Source: Coprinellus micaceus
Taxonomy: Eukaryota; Basidiomycota; Agaricomycetes; Agaricales; Psathyrellaceae
Length of the DNA: 64,000 nt
Assembly (NCBI GenBank): GCA_951394405.1
Contig: OX596346.1
Location: 248,001 to 312,000, forward strand
Reading direction: 5' to 3'
This document shows, piece after piece, positions 47,710 to 57,221 of this stretch. The position numbers and the translations under genes were made by a program. The notes beneath the pieces are model-generated. The model worked only from the letters and a program-made list of their open reading frames with translations. It searched no databases and was not told where the DNA came from. Numbering within the stretch: position 1 is the first letter of the stretch; every line of letters starts with the position of its first letter.

Positions 47710-48943
47710 CGATGTCATAATTGGGATCTACGCCAAAGCAGAAGAAAGGATCAGCGCATGCGGAGAGGTGGTATGAAGGATGGATAAAATGAAGAGAGAA
47801 GGAAGCGAAGAAGGGAGTTGAAGACTTACAATGAATTTACCATTCACGCGCGGTGTTAGAAGGCACGCCCCCCAATAGTCACACCAGTAATCAGCACGGG
47901 CTGGGAGAGCGACCTCAAGCCGCGGGTGTCATGGTCGGGGCCGCCCCGCCCAGAACCTTGAATCGCAAGCGGAACGAATTTACCCAGCCACGGCGCTGTC
48001 AAAGAACGAGTAGCAGCGTAAGCACGGGCGGGGGAGATGACACGGAGATTCGATGAAAGACAGATTAGACGTCGACCTCGCAGAGGGATGGGAAGAGAGT
48101 GTGCTTACCGGTCCTTGGAACTCCACGACCTCCCGAAGCGCGACCCCGTCTTAGGGCAGCTCGCCTGAGTGCATTGGCGTAGATCTTGTCACGACTTGCT
48201 GGAAGGTGCAAGGTTCAGGATCGCCGTGGACGTAGTACACGAACGGTGGTATGGTGATGGACGCCTTGCTTTAGCGAGTGCGTTGGTTGAATGTGGGGTG
48301 GTTGGGAGGCACGAGAGGAGCAATCGGCGACGATCCTTATCCTCAGCCCCGCGGTATTGTGGTCCTCGAGGTTGGCGAATAAACGAAAGGGGCATTCATA
48401 TCCTGCTTGAGGGCGCCGTCCTGTGGGAAGCCGACGGCGCAGAGGAAGGATGGGAGCCGTTCTCTCGAAAGAGGGAGGCCGCATACACCGGCGCGAGTTT
48501 GTATCGTTGCGCTGGGCTGGTCGTGGACCACGTCAGGGGTCTGGGTCAGGAGCTGTTAGTGGCAGGAGGAGGGGGAGAAGGTAACGGAAACGCACCTTGG
48601 ACCGTCCTTCTCCTCAGAGTCCTCTCTCGCCCATGACATCTTAGCCATACATCTCACTCACGAGCGCCCACAGAGCAACCCACAATCCACCTAGGACAAG
48701 GCGCCGACGGTGTCGTGAGTTTCCTGTGTTAATCAGGGAATTGTTCCAAATGGTGATTGCATTGACGGTTAACCCCAGCCATATCGCGGTCCCGCCTCGA
48801 GAACGCAATCTACGAAAGCTGTTGTGAGGTGAGCTGCGTGAACAACAACTCCAATATCGGGGACTATACACACATCTTGGGGGACCTTGGCCCTCTATTG
48901 TCGCCAACGGTGCAAATAGGGTGCCTTTGCGCAAGGTCCACAT
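47710..48943 (-). other. B module 6: gene or recent pseudogene
   Basis: Homologous to B module 7 along its length. A minus-strand ATG at 48943 (MWTLRKGTLFAPLATIEGQG) lies about 120 bp below motif copy 10. A donor GTGCGT follows GTCCAAG near 48605. An open stretch reads QTRAGVCGLPLSRERL and then DGALKQDMNAPF, with a stop soon after. A further junction VEFQGP precedes a GTAAGC donor near 48112. A last small exon reads DPNYDIG and stops near 47718. Frames do not connect cleanly, so it may be decaying. Confidence 0.4.
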
Positions 48944-49063
48944 GGAGGAGGAGGAGGAGCAAGCGCCCGGGGATCGTTCGAGGAAAGTGGAGGACGGGAA
49001 AGCCGACGACCGATGACTGCGTCACACAGGCGTGTGACGAAATTGTGATGAGTCATGGGTAAA

Positions 49064-49106
49064 GATAAGATAAGATCAAACTTACGAAATAGGCGCCCAA
49101 GCGCCG
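49064..49106 (-). promoter_or_regulatory. Composite TGAGTCA/GATA/GCGCCC motif, copy 10
   Basis: TGAGTCA at 49049-49055, AAAGATAAGATAAGAT, then ACGAAATAGGCGCCCAAG. It is almost identical to copy 11, as expected from the segmental duplication. Confidence 0.68.
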
Positions 49107-49947
49107 TTTGTCTCGCCGCTCAGCTCCCATCACATACTCTCAACAAATTATATAGCAAGAGTTTGGAAACACTTGGAAAAGCGTTACAAGATCAGTAAAT
49201 CGTAATATGGTTGGGGCTCCGAAGGATCCGACCCGAGCGATCTTGGGACCATACATTGCGAATGATCATGGATGGCCAACAGCAGTCCCAATGGCTTGCG
49301 GACCCCTCCACTCCTCTCACCCTCTCACCCTCATTTAACATACTCACAAAGGCATACTTTAACCATGGATCATTCGAACGGTTCTGTGACTTCTGTCAAC
49401 GCTACGAGAGCCACGAAACCTTCTGGATACGATCAAGGAAGGCCATCACCTCGCTTAATTGCCAAGGTCATTCCACCGTTCCTACGAAATATTAAAGAGA
49501 TTGGTTGGCGAAGAAAAGGCGCAGGCTAACCATTGAGTCGCAATACGATAGAAATGGGATGGCGCGTGAGGGAAGCACGCACCGCGGATGCGCTTAACCG
49601 GCATCGGTTGATCAGAAATCGTCGGGTTGCAGTAGATACATCTCGCACCGGCCCTTCCAGTTACGCCAACGTGGACTGGAGTCAATCATATTTATTACTG
49701 TGGCCTCATTCGCGAGTGGTTTCTGCTACCTATGAGGCTCTTTGGTCTCGGACGCACTTCTTGTAGACATCACACAGATATAGAGGCCACGGAAGCGTAT
49801 ACATGACGCCCAAAAGAATATTACTCAAAAGTCGTATACTCTACAGGTTCAAGGCCAAGGGCTCTGGGACGTACAGATAAGAAGGAAAGGGCGTGTTAGG
49901 ATTTGTGCTGTTGGGGAGTGATTTGACGAATACACGAACTCACCAGT
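49107..49947. other. Duplicated spacer between motif and array copy 7
   Basis: GGGGCTCCGAAGGATCC (about 49214) and the following 200 bp match 56703 onward with many substitutions. No coding exon is evident. Confidence 0.45.
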
Positions 49948-51869
49948 TCACGCGTTGTTACTCCCCTCTTCCGCCTCACGCACTGTTGAGATCTCAGCCA
50001 GGGCCCCTCGATGACGGAGGCCAGAGGGCTCTGGCGACATCTCGAGGGAATCGGAATCGAAGTGATCCCCAGACTCAGGTGTTGGGGGTGCGAACAGGAG
50101 CTTGGAGGCAAATGGTTCGGACCCCATGTAGTCAACCTTGCGCATGCTGATGAGGAGGCGCTGGGCGAGGACTGGGATGATGACATTATTTGCCCTGCGG
50201 GAGTAGGCTTAGTTGGGTAACAGGCGAACATCACGGCTGACGCACAATTCCACAAGACTAAAACCTCGCTTTAGTCCACAGTACAGTTCGCAGAAGAGAG
50301 CCGGGGGTACGCACTGGTATGCTGGGCTGTCTTGAAGTTCGAAAGCATCCTTTAAAAAAAATGTTCAATCCAAGGTCCCAAACGATGGTGTCATCTGCGA
50401 CGTACCGACACCACTGCAGGGGTTCGGAAAACGGCCGCGGTCGTTCTGATGGCTTATGGTCGCAGTTTGGCGAGTGTCAGTAAGAAGAAGCATGGGGGTG
50501 ATGAAATCGGCCAACCTAGTAGGGACAGATAGTGAATCCCACCGCCTTGACCGATCACCCGGATCAGGCGCCCACCCTGACCCTTGTATCGAACGACTAG
50601 GGTGATGACGCCCAACAGAGCGAGAACTTTGATTTGATGTTAGTTCGCTTTCATCCCTTCCCCTAGAATGGCACTTAAAGTAACGCACGGGCAGTCGACG
50701 CAAGGTTCACATATGCGCGAATGTCTCTGCCGACCAACGCAATTGTCTGGTCCGACCATTGCTCGCTCGAGGGATAGTAACATGGGTAGCCGAGCTCAGT
50801 GTCGAGGGGTGACACTGGTTCCGCTAGAAACAAAAGCAAGCGCGTGAGTGTTGTGGGCCATGATCGGTTTCTTGTCGTCACTTGCCTCGGTATTGAATGT
50901 CAGACAGCAGTCCAAAGACGAGGTTGACAAAGTGCCCGCCCTGGCACGTACACCGGGTATGAGCGATGTAGCAGGGAAGGGGCTCCGTATGGAGGCTGAC
51001 GCACGCAGGAAAGGATGACCGTCGCCACAACATATAGCGGCTTTGCTTGGAGAAGGGCGCCGAGACATAGGCCCAGCGAAACTATTATTGAGGTTCAAGA
51101 AAGCCTCGGGTAAGAGGATGATGGGTCGGGACTCACCGTCGCATGCCACGACAACAGTGTAGAGCATGGCTGTTGCGAGAGTTATGAACACGGATTCTTC
51201 TCAATGTGACTCCGGGTGAGATAACACACCATAGAAGGCGATGAGAAGGAATTTGCAGTCCTGGACCAAATATTGTCAGTCCTGGCAAATCTACGGCCAT
51301 AGAGTCTCCCCGGTGCTCACCCTCAGGGATATTAACAAGTAGGTCCTGTAGTCTCCTTGTTGAGGAGCGGTGAGCCAGTGAGTCGTACTGTTTAACGAAC
51401 GGCCTCAAGGGATCTGACTCACGAATTAGTCCCAGGACTATGGAAACCAATAACCCGTATCGGATAACCATGTAGAGCGTCTTCCCGCGACTCCACCTTT
51501 GAGGGAGAATAATGGAAGCCTGAGGATTGATACATCAGAAGGGAGTACCACCTGAGTCGATGGAGAGCGTGACCTCCTCGGCAATCGTCGTTAGAACATA
51601 ATACACCTGTGTCGAGAACGGCATCGGGAAATTGGATGTTATTCAATCAACGGAAGTAACGATGACTCACGTAGAAGCAATAAAATCCGACTATTTGCAG
51701 GTCAAATTTGGCAAACAACGTGTCGCATAGGTACTCACTGTATAGATACTACCGTTGCCGTTCATTAACCCATGGAATTGTTCCGGAAGGAATAGGTACC
51801 CACATCCTGCAATTGCCACGCTGCAACGGCGTCTGTGAGGGCTTGTATCTGCTCTTCCGACGTGGCCAT
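49948..51869 (-). CDS. DUF6533-type multi-span membrane protein, array copy 7 (reference copy)
   Basis: About 14 exons, followed one by one on the minus strand. Exon 1 from 51869 (MATSEEQIQALTDAVAAWQL). 10-nt exon 51739-51748. 20-nt exon 51671-51690; together YLYIGFYCFY. A 33-nt exon VYYVLTTIAEE. Then SIILPQRWSRGKTLYMVIRY; DYRTYLLISL; DCKFLLIAFY; AMLYTVVVACD; SLGLCLGALLQAKPLYVVA; a helix VNLVFGLLSDIQY; a loop SPLDTELGYPCYYPSSEQW; VLALLGVITLVVRYKG with GGGIHYLSLL; and a last exon ending PILAQRLLIN-MRKVDYMGSEPFASKLLFAPP to stop 49948. Six or seven helices are predicted. The YV-LTT-EE and WSRGKTLYMVIRYG region matches the N-terminal signature of DUF6533 fungal membrane proteins, whose function is unknown. 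The exon at 50886 uses a GC donor (GCAAGT). CTATAAGG lies about 90 bp upstream. Confidence 0.78.
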
Positions 51870-54210
51870 CTTCCTTCGTGTGAAAGAGGCGGGCAGGATA
51901 TGGGCAGGTAAGGTATGTGGGAGGCTGAGGTGGCGGTTCCTATCGGTCATGGCCTCTCCTTATAGTACCTGTTCATACCCGCCGCACTGGCAGAGCGCCG
52001 AGTTTCATTTTCGGATAGGATTTGCATTTCCCCCGGTCCACAGGCGCTGATCACTGGGATCAAGCGCCCGTTAGTAATTCCCTCAGCCGCCAGTGATGGT
52101 GAACGAGGCAATTGTCTTGATGATGAAGGCCCCTAGTTTTAGAAGGCAACCCTGCGGCGCGTGGCCTCAATTAGACTCGTATCGAGCGGAGAATGGGGGG
52201 GAGGGAGAGAATCATCGATTCCCCCAAGCTGCTCATAGAGCGTCACCGGTCTAGCTCTCAATATCCCAAATCGATTTTAGCGCCCGTGCGGATATATGGG
52301 TTCCGTCTAGTGTCCGGCGGGTCTTTCTAGCTCGTTCCTATCAATCTGCAGAATCGTTATTCAGCAAAATAGAGCTACGGTGCACGATGGTGGCATGACC
52401 GCGCTAGAGTCCATTGTGGGCGTTAACAGCCCCGGCGATCTCGGAAGCACTCGCACCCACTCAGTCTGTCGGTGTGTCGTAATTGGCGGCGTGGATCCAC
52501 ATCGAGGACTATAGAGAAACGATGAATGACAAGACACGACCCGTTTGATAGGTTCATCATTCACGCGCAAAAGGGGTTGGAGAACCGTCGAACGAAACCT
52601 ACGCCCCACCATGAATTCGGAGGTCCAACCCGTTATCTGGGCTCAAGCTTCGCACCCTTTCTATGCCACTTGGTATCGACTCTAAGTTGAAGGCGATGGC
52701 GGACGACAAATCTGGGAACATGCGAAAGGGTATGGAGCGAGATGAAGAGGGGTGATGAAAAATGCGGTTTTGAGGGGATCGAATAAGTGTGTAGGACCCT
52801 TCGGAGGGCAGGGCGTCGAGCCCAAGGTCCCCTGGATTGCACTCCAATAAGCAACCAGACGATGGAAAGGCAGTTGAAAGAATTAGAGGAGGTACAGACT
52901 CAGAAGGGATCGACACTGGAGACGAGGCAAACGCATGGGGGCTACAAGTCCCGTATTGGGCCCATGGTCCAATGGACCGGCATCCTGCGCCCAAAATGGT
53001 TACACCAACCGTCTGCCACAAGGCTTCCGCCATGTCGCGCCTCTCGCCATCCGAATTTTCTTGCAGTGTCAGCGACCCCTGGAGTTCCAGTCCATCGTCG
53101 AGACTGCGGGATGTAAGTCAGAACTGATATGCTGGCCGTCGCATAGCGGTGAAACGTTGCCTGACAATGTCCCCTGAGGTACACACACGCCCGGCGATAT
53201 CGGTAGGAGGCACACACACTCAATCGTCGACGTCTCGTAAAGGACGGTGTAGGTCCACGCGGGGAGGCTATTAGTACTGGGATTGTAGGCGAGATGGGCG
53301 CTCGGATGAATAAGAGGCAGTGGAAGGCTATCCAGGAAATGTCGTGCAAGGGAAATGGCTGGTGCAGGTCTTGCGCAATGTCAGCGTTTGTTTTCGATGA
53401 GTGATTGCGAATATATCCTCAATGTGTCGAGTATAGATAGACTCAGCGTGGAGGAAGAGTCGTCAACGGAAGAACCGAACGTAACCGTGAATGAGGGGAT
53501 GAGGTGGTGGGGCAGATATGGGGACCGAAGCTAACCAACCAATGCATACGGACCTAATAAGCTTTCAGTTGGATAACAGTTAATCTTGGTCGTACGAATA
53601 CACTGCGTTCTATTCCAGATTACCCTTTCGCTCCCTCTCGTGCGGGCATCACGAGGTACCTTATCCTCGTTCTGCTCAGCCGACCCCACACTCGACCCTA
53701 GTACCAAAACATGACCAAAGCAAAACAGACCTTCCGCTCGAGGTATGAGAAGAGGACCTTCACATGATCAACTTGGGAGCGCTAGACGCCTTGTGGCAGT
53801 GAGCCTGCGACCCCTCGAAGCTGAGGACTTTCTAGATGGTGACAGGGTAGTACGAATCGGAGGCTTAGCGCAGATTCGCTCGATGGGGTGACCACTAGGC
53901 GAGGAGCAAATAAAGAGGATGTATCATCGAATGAAAGAAAAAGGTACCTGAACGACCGAAGGGACGAAAAGGAACCGTATGGAGATAAAGGGCTAGACGA
54001 GAAAAGGATATATGTGAAAAGAAGGAAGTTCGCAGGGAAGGTAAACAAGGAATTGGTTTCCGGAATCCCCAAAGGCACGGGGCTGAAGAACCAAAATATA
54101 AAGCATGGTAGGTCCAGGGAGGTAAATAGCGAACGCAAGCCGAAGTTGCGAAAGAGGGAAGTAAGATATGGACATACAGAGGGGCGGCCCGATGGGTGTA
54201 CGCAAGGCAT
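51870..54210. other. 5' flank of array copy 7 and unassigned spacer
   Basis: To about 52460 it matches the flank of copy 8 (GAGCGCCGAGTTTCATTTTC near 51992 and 59264; AAGCGCCCGT near 52062 and 59326; GGCGATCTCGG near 52434 and 59675). 52599-53033 is a minus-strand open frame without a recognisable domain. 53350-54210 is pyrimidine-rich on the minus strand, like the 3' sides of other B modules. Confidence 0.4.
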
Positions 54211-55222
54211 AGGAAAGGAGAAGAGGAAAGGATTGGGTGAAAGCGAAGAGGATGGCGACTCACATCAGCTTTGTCGTTACGCAGGCGTGTAAAAGGCAAG
54301 CTCTCAGGTAATCAGACAATTAATCGGCACGGGGTTGGGGAGAGCGACTTGGAGGCGCGGGTGTTATGACCAGGATAGCCCCACCTAGCTTCCTGAATCA
54401 CAGGGGAAGCAAAGTTAGGCGGCCGCGACGTGGTCCAGGGGCGAGTGAGGGTGTATGAGCAGCTGCGCAATTGCAGGCGGTAGAGATGGGTGGGGCAGAG
54501 CAATGCAGATTAGGCATCGTTCTCAAACAGGGAAAGAGGAAGCGGGTGCGTACCAGTCCTTGGAACTTCAACACCCGTTGAAGCGCGATCCTGTCTTCAT
54601 CATGGGATCTCCCCCGGGCGTTGACGAGTGGGCGCGAGGCTGAGGATTGCTGCGAACATACGGCAACGGTGGGTGGAAAGGAAGAAACAAGTGGAGGCGA
54701 TGCGTGTATTCAACCGACGCGGCATTGAGACCCTCGTGGTATGAGCAAAAGGGGCATCCAGCGTCTTCTTGAGGGTGCCGTTCTGTGGGACGCAGACAGC
54801 GTCGTGGGAGGAGGTGCGTAGGGTTTCGAGGTAGCAGACGTCGGCCCGGGTCTCTCAGATCGTTGTTGTGCTGACGCAGGGTTTTTTCGGGACCATTGGG
54901 AGAGCGTAGGCACTCAACAGCTTCTGTGGGCGGGCGTCGAGAATACGGAAGGGGTCTGTGTTAGCTCGAGCTGTCAGCGGCAGAAGGAGGAGAACATAAG
55001 GGAGACGCACCTTGGGCCGATATTCTCCTTAACAGTCCTCTATCACCAATAACACCCGTCTTACCCTCGAGCACCCCTTGCAGCTTAGAAATGCACGATC
55101 CACCTGAGCGGGCCTTGTGGACGGCCTCGCAATCTTCCCCTGTCGGCCCCGTCTCGAGAGCTCTATTTACGGAAGTCGTCGAGGTGAGCCGCCGGAATGA
55201 CAACTCGAATGTCTGTAACCCC

Positions 55223-55256
55223 ACCGGTTTCGTTTAATCAAGGGCTTGAAAATCAA
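55223..55256 (+). repeat. Left inverted repeat of the hAT-like element
   Basis: 34 bp, starting ACCGGTTTCGTTTAATC. The outermost 9 bp of the element (55214-55222) are not clearly repeated at the other end. Confidence 0.75.
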
Positions 55257-56297
55257 GCTTTTTGCGATTAAATGAGGATGTTTAAACACTGAAGATTAAT
55301 TGTCTGGGTAAAGAGAACCGCAGCAGAGAATCTATTTGTGCTCGCTGTGATTAAACGACAGTTTGAAAGTGCGGATACCGCCGTGGTGGGTCTCGCGGCG
55401 GGTTTGAGGCTGTTTTGCCTCAATTTGGAAAGCTCGTTGGGACCCAGAAGATGATAGGAGCAATAATTCATTGTCATTATGTTAGACTAAGTACACACGA
55501 ATATACTACTTCAAAATAGAGAGCGCAGAGAGGAGGAAAGAACGCGATTAAACGACAACGAGACGGTCGATTAATCGGAGTTCCAATACTCCTCCTCGCG
55601 CATCAACCTGAGCCTCAACTCCGCCCAAGCTCGTGATCGCGTGGACGCGACGCGTCTGCTTGGACCATCCAAACATCCTGCGGGTATATAACTGCGTGCC
55701 CATTCATCAAAAGCCCCATCCATTCTCTTCCCTCTACCACCACCACCGGACCTGGTGGCCGAGGGACTTGAAGGGATTTTAGAGGTGCTCAGCACTCTAC
55801 GGTTGCCGGTGCTGAGCGACTGGTGACATCACCAGCACTTCGGGCTCTGTTTAAACGGGCCTCATCCCTGTTTGAACGGGCTCGATTTCGCTCCTCTCCA
55901 GAGTAGTAGGTATCGAGAATTAGGCGAGTCAGTATACTATAGAGGTCTTCGAGGAGAGTCGCTCGCGTTTAATCGAGTCACAGCGGCGGTGGCTCGATTA
56001 AACGTGATCAGTTCCCCTGGGCTGTTGGGCCGTAGGACTCCCGCCCGCCCCCGCTGGCACGGATTATTAATTGACGTGTCGATTAAACACTACAGCACCC
56101 GCGAATCATTTAATTAATCGTTTCCGTTTGAACGTGTCTCGACAATTGATGTACAAACATTCGGCCGTCTCAGATCTCAGGGCGCTTGTTTAAACAACGA
56201 AAGACCGCAGAACCGAGCATAGGGCCGGTTGAAAAGGGAGGTGGGCTCACTATTTCAATCGGAGCCGATTAAACGATTTAGATTAATCGCGAAATCG

Positions 56298-56331
56298 TTG
56301 ATTTTCAAGCCCTCGATTAATCGGAACCTGT
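56298..56331 (-). repeat. Right inverted repeat of the hAT-like element
   Basis: Read on the minus strand it starts ACAGGTTCCGATTAATC. It differs from the left repeat at four positions. Confidence 0.75.
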
Positions 56332-56550
56332 CGGTCTTTTGCGAATGTCGGGGACTGTGGACACACGCTGGGGGATCTTGGCCCTCTATCGTTGCCAGAG
56401 CTGCAAAGAGTGTGCATTTGCGCAAGATCCACATGGAGGAGGGGAGACAAGCACCCGAGGATTGTTCGAGGAAAGAGGAGGACGGGGAAGGCAGCAGACG
56501 ACGTCACACCCTGGATGCGTGTGACGAAACCATGCTGACTCAGGCTTAAA

Positions 56551-56593
56551 GATAAGATAAGATGAAACGTACGAAATAAGCGCCCAAGCGCCG
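56551..56593 (-). promoter_or_regulatory. Composite TGACTCA/GATA/GCGCCC motif, copy 11
   Basis: TGACTCA at 56536-56542, GATAAGATAAGAT from 56551, then GAAATAAGCGCCCAAGCGCC. It is the most complete copy with copy 9, and is preserved although its module is interrupted by a transposon. Confidence 0.68.
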
Positions 56594-57221
56594 TTCGCCG
56601 ATCCGACCAGCTCCCGTTGCATACTCTCAACGTAATATGTAGTGTCAGTTTAGAAGAGCTTGGGAGAATGGTTCAAGTTCGTTAAATCATGTGTGAGATG
56701 CTTGGGGCTCCGAAGGATCCTACGAGCCATCTTGGGATCGCATTGCGAGCAATTGTTGTTGGCCAACGACAGTTGCAGTGGCTTCCGGACCCCTTTCTTC
56801 TCAAACCTCTTGAATATCCTCTAAAGTGCAAACTTCAGCTGGTGATCGTTCGAATACCTTTGTGATTTTTGTCGAGACTCGACCCTACGAGAGGCGTGAA
56901 ACGTTACTTATCATTATTGGCCGAAGTCATTCCAACGCCAACCTTTTGGGCTATCTTTTGGACCCGGTAACCTTACGCTCCCTGTGGACAAGTTGCGGAT
57001 ATACATGGTATGCAGTCGTGCGCATTAAAGCAGGATAAATATTACTTAGAAATTCGCCTAGGACATATGGTTACGAAGGAAGGGAGGTGTCAGACTTTGT
57101 GCCGTTGGGCAATGATTTTGATGAAAAAGCAAGCTATTTACGGAGAGCGCACAGTCTACTGGGCTACTCCATTTCAATATCCTGAGTAGGGATGTATGGG
57201 TCTCCAAATGGACTCACCGAT
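56594..57221. other. Duplicated spacer between motif and array copy 8
   Basis: Corresponds to 49107-49947. GGGGCTCCGAAGGATCC is at about 56705. No exon recognised. Confidence 0.4.

Larger units (their letters stand above)
55214..56341. mobile_element. hAT-like non-autonomous transposon (1128 bp)
   Basis: Flanked by the 8-bp duplication CGAATGTC (55206-55213 and 56342-56349). The empty site is seen in B module 6, where ACAACTCCAATATCGGGGAC runs on without a break. Inverted repeats of 34 bp (55223-55256 and 56298-56331) match at 30 positions. Their inner part is AGGGCTTGAAAATCAA, followed on both sides by many copies of GATTAAACG, GATTAATCG, GTTTAAAC and TTTGAACG. No transposase frame is present. 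The 8-bp duplication suggests the hAT superfamily. Confidence 0.82.
54255..56500 (-). pseudogene. B module 7, interrupted by a hAT-like element
   Basis: The same junctions as module 6 are seen at a GTGCGT donor after GCCCAAG (about 55010) and a GTACGC donor after KFQGL (about 54545). The final piece LPFTRLRNDKAD precedes a GTGAGT donor at about 54260. Between them are VCYLETLRTSSHDAVCVPQ and NGTLKKTLDAPF, matching module 6. Just left of the insertion is RALETGPTGEDCEAVHKARS and GLLRRISAQ. The insertion at 55214-56341 separates the ATG-bearing first exon (near 56430) from the rest. Confidence 0.45.

Noticed and set aside
55214..56341. A transposase gene in the hAT-like element
   Set aside because: The longest frames inside are about 80 codons without domain similarity. 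The element is non-autonomous.
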